NCBI RefSeq assembly: GCF_900141985.1
Contig: NZ_FQZK01000031.1
Location: 1-54,653 of the forward strand
Source of the DNA: Nocardiopsis flavescens
GTDB lineage: Bacteria; Actinomycetota; Actinomycetes; Streptosporangiales; Streptosporangiaceae
Direction: 5' to 3'
Length of the DNA stretch: 54,653 nucleotides
In this document: positions 8,901 to 17,500 of the stretch, piece by piece
How positions within the stretch are numbered: the first letter of the stretch is position 1
Layout of the letters: each line of letters starts with the position of its first letter
Made by a program: the position numbers and the translations under genes
The notes under the pieces: generated by a model
Database searches by the model: none
What the model saw: the letters and a program-made list of their open reading frames with translations, nothing else
What the model was told of the DNA's origin: nothing

Positions 8901-9909
8901 GGGCACCCGCTTCGAGCTGCGCCTGGGCGACCCGGTGGACTCCGCCGTCCACATGCGCGCGGCGCAGACCGTTCCGCGCGTCCCCGGCCGGGGCATCACG
9001 GAGGACAGGTCCCACTTCCTGACCGGGTTGCCCCGGGCCGACGGGATCGCCGACCCCCTCACCGTCACCGACGGGTCCGCCGAGCTGATCCGGCGCGTCG
9101 AGGCGGCCTGGGACGGGCCCCGGGCGCCGCAGGTGCGCACCCTGCCCCCGCTGGTGCGCGTGGAGGAGATGCCGCCGGTGGAGACCACCGACAACGGGGC
9201 CCTGCGCGTTCCGCTGGGGGTGGAGGGACGCCGGATGAAGCCGTTCGTCCACGACTTCTCCGCCACGCCGCACCTGCTCGTGGTCGGCGACACCGAGTCG
9301 GGCAAGACCAACGTCCTGCGCCGCGTCCTGGACGCCGTCACCCGCGACGCCGACCCCGACGGGGCCCGTGTGGTCCTGGTGGACCAGCGGCGCGGGCTGT
9401 TCGACGCGGTGCCCCGGGAGATGCAGCTCGGCTACGCGGTCTCCGCCGACAAGGCCCGGGAGCTGCTGGCCGCGTCGGCGCAGGCCATGCAGCAGCGGCT
9501 GCCCGGCCCGGAGGTCACCCCCGACCGCATCCGGCGCCGCGACTGGTGGCACGGGCCCGAGCTGTACATCGTGATCGACGACCTCGACATGGTCTCCGGC
9601 GGCGGGCCCAACCCGCTCGCCCCGCTGGCCCCCGTGTTCGCCCAGGGCGCCGACATCGGCCTGCACCTGGTCCTGGCGCACGCCGCGGGCGGTTTCGCCC
9701 GCAGGGTCTCCGGCGACCCGGTGATCCGCTCGCTCATCGACATGAACACCCCGGGCATCCTGCTGTCCTGCCCGCCGTCGGAGGGCACGGTGTTCGGCCT
9801 CCGCCCCCGCGTGCTGCCCCCCGGGCGCGCCATGTGGGTCTCGCGGCGCGACCCGGTCGAGGTGCAGCTCGCCCGCATGCCCGGGGAGGAGGGGACCGGG
9901 GGAGCCTGA
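5917..9909 (+). CDS. eccC: Type VII secretion protein EccC (FtsK/SpoIIIE ATPase)
   Basis: A 1330-residue fused EccCa-EccCb motor. Two membrane helices lie at about residues 40-58 and 70-91, followed by three FtsK/SpoIIIE ATPase domains. Walker A motifs are GATGSGKS (487-494), GGPQSGKS (837-844) and GDTESGKT (1124-1131). The Walker B of domain 1 is VVVDEF (D600, E601), but domain 2 has VIDG (D947, G948) and domain 3 VIDD (D1221, D1222), so the catalytic Glu position holds Gly or Asp there. This fits the known model in which the first ATPase drives transport while the others bind substrate signals and regulate. The start is TTG. It is divergent from eccD-eccB and convergent with the mycosin-like gene. 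Confidence 0.96.
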   Translation: MSTILVRRPPRRPGPDMPSGDISLQEPPELSEPQSSGSSVFMYLPMALTSLAMMMLFIRPGSFGGGGNAGVMPYVAGGMMLLGALVMLGGQFVRTALERRRKLNGDRRDYLRYLAQMRTRLREVVTEQRDAMLWRAPHPETLWSLVRTSRLWERRAGDDDFAEARVAVGEQALAMKISPLSSKPVEDLEPLSAHALRRFIRAYSMVEDQPVSLYLRGYARISVRGEARACRGLVRALAAQLAVVHAPDELRIAVCASDDARPQWSWAKWLPHLQHPSETDAAGSVRYFAGDADDLEALAGDGLTDRPGFDPLASPDREEPFFVVIVDGGRVPAGSRLTGGGYRNAVVITVDDGEPLLDDPGVLNLRATPSSLAILDRDNNGRPVETRVGRPDALGVVEATALARMLAPYRISLSAEITEPLTTDFELTTLLGIPNVHQHDVERAWKALGPARRLRVPVGISEDGSPLELDLKESALGGMGPHGMLIGATGSGKSELLRTLVLSLALTHSPETLNFVLVDFKGGATFIGLDGLKHTSALITNLADEAVLVERMQDALHGELVRRQEQLRTAGNFSSVHEYQKARDTDPNLDPMPTLFVVVDEFSELLAAHRDFMDLFVMIGRLGRSLGVHLLLASQRLDEGRMHQLESHLSYRIGLRTFSAIESRGVLGVPDAHQLPSAPGNGFLKWDTDTLTRFKAAYVSGPHRVAARTARRAATGGEAVPFTELYRMPRVPAPSVEPEPQERDEGEAPTLLAAALERLRDKGPAAREVWLPPLGTPPLLDELLALVGRGVAPGGLAWGEHTLLRVPVGLIDRPFEQARPPLVADLAGQGGHVGIAGGPQSGKSTLLASLILALALTNTPAQVQFYGIDLGGGVLQSLRGLPHVGSVASRTDERRIIRTVFEMQELITRRETLFAEHGIDSMATYRRRRAAGEFSDDPHGDVFLVIDGWGTVRQDFMDSVASLIQLAQRGLTYGLHLMVASPRWADFHTGIRDLLGTRFELRLGDPVDSAVHMRAAQTVPRVPGRGITEDRSHFLTGLPRADGIADPLTVTDGSAELIRRVEAAWDGPRAPQVRTLPPLVRVEEMPPVETTDNGALRVPLGVEGRRMKPFVHDFSATPHLLVVGDTESGKTNVLRRVLDAVTRDADPDGARVVLVDQRRGLFDAVPREMQLGYAVSADKARELLAASAQAMQQRLPGPEVTPDRIRRRDWWHGPELYIVIDDLDMVSGGGPNPLAPLAPVFAQGADIGLHLVLAHAAGGFARRVSGDPVIRSLIDMNTPGILLSCPPSEGTVFGLRPRVLPPGRAMWVSRRDPVEVQLARMPGEEGTGGA

Positions 9910-9917
9910 CGCCGAGA

Positions 9918-9943
9918 GGCCCGGGGGTGTGCGCCCCCGGGCC
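9918..9943. terminator. Hairpin between convergent eccC and mycosin-like gene
   Basis: GGCCCGGGGG and CCCCCGGGCC form a perfect 10-bp stem with a 6-base loop. It lies nine bases after the eccC stop and 20 bases before the stop of the opposing gene, so it can serve both directions. No U-tract, which is common in such genomes. Confidence 0.7.
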
Positions 9944-9963
9944 CCGACGGCTTCGCGGACCGC

Positions 9964-11226
9964 TCAGTCCCGCCGGCCGTCCCGCCCGCCGGTCCGGGCC
10001 GGGCGCCACCCGCGGGCGCGCCCGCCGGCGAGCACCGGGCGGGCCACCGCGGCCAGGGCCAGCAGCAGCACCGCCCCTCCCGCGGTGAGGAGCACCGGCA
10101 GGGACTCCATCGACCCCCGGTCCGAGGGGTCGGGGACGAACTCCGAGCCCTCCACCGCCTCACCCGGTCCGCCCGGGGCCGCGACCATCGCGCCCACCGG
10201 GTCGATCCGCCCGCTCCCGGTCACCGGGTCCGCCGGCCCCAGGGCCGACGGATAGGCGGTGGCCACCAGGCGCTCGCGCAGCAGCCGCGGGGTCAGCCCG
10301 GGTTCGCGGGACAGCAGCAGGGCGGCCGTCCCGGCGGCGAACGCGGCGGCCACCCCGTCGCCCTGCCCGGTCCGGTGCCCCTCGCCGCCCGGGCCGATGC
10401 CCAGGACCTGTGAGCCCGGCGCGATCAGGTCCACCCGGGCGGGTTCGGCCTCGCCCGGAACCAGCAGAACCTCCTGCACCACCGGTCGCCCGTCCGGGGA
10501 GTGGGAGGCCACGGAGAGCACCGTGGACTCGCGGGCGGGGTGCCCGGGCCGGGCGCCGTCGCCGCTCCACACCGAGGCGGGCGCCACCACCAGCACCCCC
10601 GCCTCCTCGGCGGCGGAGGCCGCTTCGCTCAGTTCCGCCGACCCCTCCGTGACCGCCGTGCCGACCACCGCCACACGGGCGCCGGACTCGGCGGCCGACC
10701 GGAGCGAGGCCGCCAGCCCGGCGGCCGTCACCTCGCCGGTCCGCGGGTCCCCCGTGGCCACGCCCACGATCCGGGCGGCGGGTGCCACGCCCACGAACCC
10801 GCTGTCCGGGCGGGGGCGGGCGGCGACGACCCCGGCCAGGAAGGTCCCGTACCCGCGGCAGTCCTCGTCCGTCGCGCCGCCGGTCACGGCGCCCTCCAGG
10901 GCGGGGGTCCCGGCGTCCAGGCCCGAGGCCAGGACCGCGACCGTCACCCCCTCGCCCCGCGCCAGGGCGTGGGCCTCGTCCAGGCCCAGGGCCCCGTGCG
11001 TCCAGGGCGCGTCTTCGATGACCCGGTCGGCGTCCTGCGCGCAGGACGCGTCGGAGACGTCGAGGACCTGCGGCACCGCGGTGTCGTCGGCCGCGGGCGG
11101 TGCCGGGGAGGGGTCGGCCGGCTGGGCGGCGGCGGCCACCGGTGCCAGGACCAGGGCCAGCGCGGTCGCGCCGCAGGCCAGCACGCGGCGCCGGCCCCCT
11201 CCGTGGGGTGCGCGGGGGTGATCCAT
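9964..11226 (-). CDS. mycP: Mycosin-like subtilase (S8) lacking the catalytic triad
   Basis: About 420 residues (ATG at 11226 has GGAG just upstream; an in-frame ATG at 11235 is an alternative). Layout is that of ESX mycosins: Sec signal peptide (RRRVLACGATALALVLAPVAA), subtilisin fold, and a C-terminal membrane helix (LPVLLTAGGAVLLLALAAVA). Every catalytic position looks changed. The Asp of the usual (I/V)DTG is Ala100 (VLASGL), the His of HGT is Tyr126 (GYGTFLAG), and the Ser of GTSxAAP is Gly291 (GDGVAAAFAAG). The oxyanion AAAGN stretch reads APAS. The gene is intact, without frameshifts. In mycobacteria mycosins stabilise the ESX membrane complex independently of proteolysis, so a structural role is plausible. 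It lies 320 bases downstream of the giant toxin gene on the same strand. Confidence 0.88.
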   Translation of the reverse strand: MDHPRAPHGGGRRRVLACGATALALVLAPVAAAAQPADPSPAPPAADDTAVPQVLDVSDASCAQDADRVIEDAPWTHGALGLDEAHALARGEGVTVAVLASGLDAGTPALEGAVTGGATDEDCRGYGTFLAGVVAARPRPDSGFVGVAPAARIVGVATGDPRTGEVTAAGLAASLRSAAESGARVAVVGTAVTEGSAELSEAASAAEEAGVLVVAPASVWSGDGARPGHPARESTVLSVASHSPDGRPVVQEVLLVPGEAEPARVDLIAPGSQVLGIGPGGEGHRTGQGDGVAAAFAAGTAALLLSREPGLTPRLLRERLVATAYPSALGPADPVTGSGRIDPVGAMVAAPGGPGEAVEGSEFVPDPSDRGSMESLPVLLTAGGAVLLLALAAVARPVLAGGRARGWRPARTGGRDGRRD

Positions 11227-11546
11227 GGACTCCATCCGGGAGGTGAGGGGGCGGCCGGACGCGGCGAGCGCCCAGCGTACCGGGTGTGCCGCCCTGAGGG
11301 GTGGTGTGCTCGGGAGGGCGGGAGGGTCGCCGACCACGGCGTGCGACCGGTGACGGCCGCCGTGGTGCGACCGCCCCGCGAACGCCTTCCTTCTCCCGGA
11401 CCCGGACCGGCAGGGGCGGGCGCGGGCCCGTTCCCCGACCGGGCCCGGTCGGACGGCTCGGCCCCCGCCGGTCCGGCGGCGCGCGGGGGCCGCCGGGTGG
11501 ACACGGCGGTCCCGTGCCCCGTCCGGGCGGGGGGACGCGAGGCCCT
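11227..11546. other. Structured 320-base gap between toxin and mycosin-like gene, no gene seen
   Basis: No convincing coding frame on either strand, so no immunity gene sits directly after the toxin. Three perfect stems are visible: ACCACGGCG (11333-11341) with CGCCGTGGT (11358-11366); GGGCCCG (11424-11430) with CGGGCCC (11440-11446); and the hairpin at 11460-11491 listed as a terminator. Confidence 0.6.
11460..11491 (-). terminator. Candidate terminator after the giant toxin gene
   Basis: GGCCCCCG (11460-11467) pairs with CGGGGGCC (11484-11491). An overlapping alternative stem, CCGCCG (11465-11470) with CGGCGG (11474-11479), lies in its middle. It is 56 bases after the toxin stop. Confidence 0.45.
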
Positions 11547-14500
11547 TCACCCGGAGCCGGACGGTTCGCTCGGGCGGCCCCTCGGGGGCCGCGGCCCTGG
11601 TGGCCGCGGACCCGGCGGCCTCGGCCGCGGGCCGGACGCGGACGCCCGCGGCGGGGGCTGTTCGACGACCACCTCCAGACGCAGCACCGCGCCCTCCACC
11701 CGCACCCCGGTGATCCGGTACACGACCCCCGGGGGCAGCAGCAGCTCGCGCTGGATGCCGATCGCGGCGTGGGGGCCCACCCACAGGCCGCGGGCACCGT
11801 GCCCGAGACGGATGCGCATGATGACGGGGAACATCGGACCGGGCACCGGGAGCGTGCCGAGCGAGGTCGACAGGAGTCCCGGCTCCGTGTGGGAGGTCCC
11901 CTCCAGCGCCTCCGGACGCGCGGGGTCGAACCCCTCCAGGAAACCGAGTTCGCGCACCCCGCGGGTGACCACGAGGCGCTCGGGCAGCGGTCGCCGGGTG
12001 GCGGCGTCCAGGCGGGCGAGTTCGGCGGCGTAGTCGGCGGCCGTCGGGTAGACGTTGCCGAAGGCCTGGAGGACCTGGCCGGTCCTGCCGCCGCTCATTC
12101 TGACCCTGTTCAGCGCCTCCTCGGGGGAGTCCGCCGCCAGGATGGGCCGGATCAGGTCCTCACGGCCGGCCCCGGCCGCGGCGTGGCCGCGCAGCTCGTC
12201 CACGGTGGGCCAGCGCATGCCGTTCAGCCGCAGCAGTTCGGTGGCCGCGCCCCCGCCGGCCAGCCAGCCGTCCAGGATGCCCTGGGCCCCGGCCGGTCCG
12301 CCGGGGGAGCGCAGGACGTCGTTGAAGATCCACGGAGTCCGGGTGTAGGTGTACACCGCCCGCTGCTGCTCGGGAGGCAGGGCGGCGAACGCGTGCGGGT
12401 TGTGGGCCGGGTCGTCCAGCGGCCCGTCGGCGTACGCGCCGATGGCCTCCGCGGTGTCCAGGACCAGGTATCCGGCCAGGGAGGGATCGTTCGCGCCGGT
12501 GGCGGGGACGGGGGCGGCCGGTACGGGCTGCGGAGGCCGGGAGCCCGCCCCGGGCACCGGGCCGCCGGGGGGCACCGGAAGCCGCTGCGCGGGCCGGCGC
12601 GGACCGGCGGGGCGGCCGGGGGCGGGGGCGCCGCCGGACCCCGGGGGTACCGGCAGGGACCGCCTGGGCGGGTCGCCGTCCCCGTCCAGGACGGGGAACG
12701 CCCGCACGGTCCGCTCGGGGCGCAGGAGTGCCTCCAGGGGGCCGTCCAGCTCCGCGGCGTGCCGGTGCGCGGCCCATCCCCTGGCCGCCTCGGCCCCGGC
12801 CAGCAGGGCGACGACGTCGGCGAGCCGGGGGGAGGACGCCCGATACCGCTCGGCCGACTCCCGCAGGTCCCGGGCGGCGGTGAAGTGCCCGGCCGCGGCC
12901 CGGTGGAGGGCACCGGCCTCCCGGACGATGGCCCTGGCCTCCTCCAGGCGGGACGAGAGGTCGGGGGTGTCGGTCAGCGCCGTGAGCACGGTGAGGGGCG
13001 GCTGTCCGCCCGCGCGCCGCTCCGCCGGAGCACCGGAGCCCCCGTCCTCCCCACGGTGCGGGAGGACGTTCCGCACCGTGCCGTCGGGGTCCAGGCGCGC
13101 GCGCAGCCGTGCCGCGGCTTCGGCCCGTTCCTCCGCGGCCCGGAGCAGTTCTCCCGCCTCCCGGCGCGCCGTCCCGGCGGCGGCGGTGAGCGCGGTCAGG
13201 GCCTGTTCCGCGCCATCCGCCGCGGTGACGGTGTCCCGAGCGCTCCGCAGGGCGTCCCGCATGCCCTGCTCGCCCTCCTCCAACCGGGTGCGCGCCTCGG
13301 CCAGCGGGTTCCCCGGGGCGTGCGGGTCCAGCCCGGCGAGCCGCAGGGTCCGCTCCGCCCCGGTCACGTCACTGCGCAGGAGCGGTTCGAGGCCGCGTCC
13401 GCGGTCCACGCCGTCCCGGGCGCTCGCGGCGGCGGTACGGGCGCTGTCCAGCAGGTTCCGCGACGCGTCGGCGTGCTCGCGCGCCCGCGCGGCCAGGTGT
13501 TCCACCCGGTCGAGGTGCTCCCCGGCGTCCCGTCGCAGTGCGGCGGCGTTCGCGGCCAGGGCGTCCACGCGTTCCAGGACGCCGGCGATCCGGGCTGCGC
13601 GCCGGTCGGTCGTGTCGGCCAGGGCGCGGTCCGCGTCCTCTCCGAGCCGCCGCGCCCCGTCGTCCAGGGGTTCCAGCCGTTCCCGGAGGGAGGCGGCGCC
13701 CCCGGCGGTCCGCCCCGTCCCGCCGGTGGCCTCCGACATCAGGCCCTCCGTCCGCTCGCGGGCCCCGGCCACGTCCCTGCGGACCCCCTCGATGCCGTTC
13801 CGGGTGCCGCGGACCGCCTCGGCGAACTCCCGGACCCGTTCGGCCGCCTCGGACGCCGCGTCGCGCGCCGCGGTCGCGGCGGCCGGACCAGCGGGGTCCG
13901 ACCCGGTCGGCACCAGGTGGAGTTCGGCGGCGAACCGCTCCCTCAGGTGGTCCGACACCGTGGGCCCGTGGTCCGGGACCGTCGGCGCGGCCGGGGCCGG
14001 CGTGGGCCGGACGGTCGCGGGCGCCGCGGTGCCGTACGAGGCCAGCGCGCTCCGGGTGCGGTTCAGGGCGGCGGTCCACTCCCCGGTGCGCGTGTTGTAG
14101 CCGGCCAGGGAGGTCCGGTACCGCTGGACCTGGTCCCGGTACGCCTTCCGAGCCAGGTCCAGGACCCGCCGGGTGTGCAGGACGCTCCGCGGCCCGGGCC
14201 GCGGGGGCGCGCCGTCATCGTCGGCGGCCGGGGCGGCCAGGGACCGCCGGTGGTCCCGGTGCGCGCGGACGAGGTCCCGGACCGGGCCCTCCAGGTCCGT
14301 CCGGTCGCGCATGTAGTCGCCCTCCGCGTCGGCGAGTGCGGCGCGGGCGGCGTGGACGCCGTTGTTGAGGGTGCGCAGCTCGGGGGCCAGGTCCCGCGGG
14401 AGGACGCCCAGGCGGATCGCGTCGTTCTGGGTCACCCAGCCGCTGACCGTGTCGGCGGTCTCCCCGGACGCGCGCAGGGTGCCGCCCCCGCGTTTCCAGA

Positions 14501-17500
14501 ACGGCGTCCCGACCCTGCTCTGGGCGGCCACCGCCCAGGTCACGTCGAACTCGACCAGGTACGCGGGGCCCGACCGGTCGTCCTCGGACTCGGGCAGGTG
14601 GGAGCTCTTGGCGGCCTCGCCCTCGGCGCCGGAGGACGCGCCGCGCGCGGTGGCCGGTCCGGGGGTCAGGCCCATGACCGCGGCGTGGTCCTCGTAGACC
14701 GTGGACTCGGTGTTCACCATGGCGGGGCGGACCGAGCCCTCCTGGCCGGTGGAGGCGGTGTACCCGGCGGAGGTGCCGGAGGCCTCCTCGGTGACCGCCT
14801 CCCGGCTCAGCCGCGAACCCGGGACGGTGTCCAGGATGCGGGCCCCGTGGAAGTCCGGCAGCGCCTTGAGCCGCCACTCGGTGTCGCCGATGGTGAGGAT
14901 GGGCGTCCCCTCGGGGCGGTGCATCGCCTGGTGGAACAGGGCCTTGAGGGAGAGGGAGGCGGTGCTCTGGTCGACGGGTGTGTACAGCGGGTCGAGCAGC
15001 AGCCGGTCCGCGAGGAACGCGCGGGCCCGGGCCACCGCCCCGGGGGTATAGGCGCCGTCGCGGACGCCGTCCGGTCCGGGGTTCCAGTTCAGGGAGCGGG
15101 CGACCACCACGATCGCCGTGTCCCTCAGGGCGTCCGTGTCCGTCCCCACGGAGGCGGGCAGCAGCAGGAGGTCGGCGGGCACGTCGGGCAGGGCTCCGGC
15201 GTCGGCCGCGCGCCGGGAGGCGGTGGTCCGCCGCGTCCACTCCGCCAGCACCTCGGCGGGCGACCCCTGCTCCGCGTCGTGGGCGTCCGGGTCCGGCTGC
15301 TCGGGGCGCTCGGGGACCGCACCGCCCGCGGCGGCGGCCCCGCCCGCGGCGGCGGCCGTCGCCGGACCGGAGAAGTCGATGTAGGGGTAGGGGTAGGTGG
15401 TCCGGACCGTGCCGCCGGTGCCGGTGCCGGTGACGTCCAGCCCGGCGCCGTCGACCAGCCGCAGGGAGACGGTCGTGTCCTGCTCCAGCTTGACGTAGGG
15501 ACCGAAGATGTCCAGGCGGACCCTGTGCTCCTCCCCGCTCGTCCGCTTCTGCGTCCGGCTGTCGGTGTGGCCCGCGCTCCGCCCGGCGGCGGGGGTGACG
15601 AACAGGGGCCGCTGCCCGGGCTGGTCGTCGGGCCCGCTCTCGTCGCCCGTGAACGGGGTGGGCTGGAGCAGGACCGCCTCGACGGAGGAGGAGCCGCCGG
15701 TGGCCCGGGTGTCGGTGTGGGAGCCTCCGGTCTTCCAGGAGTGCGACTCGATCATGGCGTCGGAGGAGGCCATGTGGTCCACGGTGGTGCTCCGGGCGTC
15801 CACGAGGGTGCTCAGGTGCACGCGTGCGTCGCGGGCCCGGCGCATCGGCCGGGGGAGGGCGGCGTCCTCCACCGGGTCCGGGCCCAGCGCGCGGACGCGC
15901 ACCGGAACCGGCGTGGTGTCGTCGGTGGCGTTGCCGAGCTGGGTGGTCAGCGCCTGGAGCAGCCGTTCCCGGCTCTGGGCGGTCAGCTCCAGGCCCTGGT
16001 CGGCCAGGCGGGTCGCGAGGTCGTGCAGCGCCGCGGTCGGGTCCGCCGGCTGGGCGCGCCGGCCCGAGGACTCGAAGCCGGGACGGACCCGCGCGTGGGC
16101 GGGCTTGTCCGGGTTCGGCTGGCCGTCCAGGTCCAGGCCGCCGTCCTCGCGCTCGGTGACCCGGTCCAGGACCACGCCCGCCTCCTGGGCGTCCCGCGCC
16201 GACACGTACCCCGAGAGCAGGTCGGGGACCTGCGCCGTCCACCCCCGGAACCTCGTGTACCAGGTGCCCGGGGCCAGGATCCCCCAGTTCTTCATCAGCT
16301 CCGCGGCCTGCGTGATCCGCCCCGAGACCCGGTAGGCGTACGCCGTCATGTGCTTGGGCACCAGGATCACCGTCGAGGAGAACGACGCGGTCACGGTGTC
16401 GGTGAGCCGGGAGGAGAAGAGGTTCCAGGTGTGGCCGGGCGCGCCCAGGGGGATCGGGCCGACCGCGGCGCCGGGGGTGAGCCGGTTGACGGGGTCGTTC
16501 TCCTGGACCTCCCTGTCCACGTGGCGGTTGGTCGTCCCGGCCGCCCCGCCGCCCACCCGGGCGTCCACGCTGCGGGAACGGGTGGCGGCGGAACTCATGT
16601 TCAGGGTGGTCTCGCCGGCCATGATCATCTGGGCGCGGACCTGCTGGAGGTCCTCGACCGCCTCGGGCTCGACCCGGGTGGCGGTGGTGAAGCGGACGTC
16701 GTGCGGGGAGAAGAGGCCGCCGCTCATCTCCTCGCGCGAGCGCACGCCGGTGCGCGAGGTCAGTCCCGGGCCGGAGGACAGCGTGTCGGACGAGAGCAGG
16801 TTCTCCAGGGAGGAGCGGCCCGAACTCCCCGTCTCCAGGAACCTGCGGAGCTTGCGGCCGAAGCCGTCGAAGACCGCGAACGGGCCGCGCCGCGGTCCGA
16901 TGATCGTCCGGTACGTGTTCCGCAGCACGTCGCCGCCGCCCCGCCCGGGCAGGTCGGTGGCCACGCGGGTCGGGGTCCCGCCGGCCCGCAGCAGCCGCCG
17001 GGCGCGCTCGCGTTCGGGCGTCGGGGCGGGTTCGGGGGGCTCGGCCTCGCGGAAGAGGTGGCCGCCGACCATCCGCCTGGCCCGGTCGGTGTCGAGCGGT
17101 TCGACCCCGGGCGCCTGCCCGGTGCCCGGCACGGTCCCCCCGTCGGTCGCGGCCGTTCCGCCGTCGGCCGTCTCCGCCCCGGCCTCCTCCGCGATCGTGG
17201 GCAGCGCGGGCCGTCCGGCGGTCCCCGGGGGCCGGGGCTCCACCGGGGCCGTACGTGCGCGCGCCGTGCTCAGGGAGACGTGCGCGTCCAGGGCGGCGCT
17301 GGGCAGGGGCACGCCCCCGCCCCCGCGGGTCAGGTCGTCGGCGTCGTACTCGTGCAGGCGCGCACTGAAGGCCACGTCGCCCTCCCAGCGGTCCGATCCG
17401 CCGGGGAAGAAGAGGTACTCGTCACTGGTGTGGGACAGCCCCAGCGACCGGCTGACCGACCGGCCCAGGGTGCCGGTCAGGGAGGCCGACACCGAGCCGA

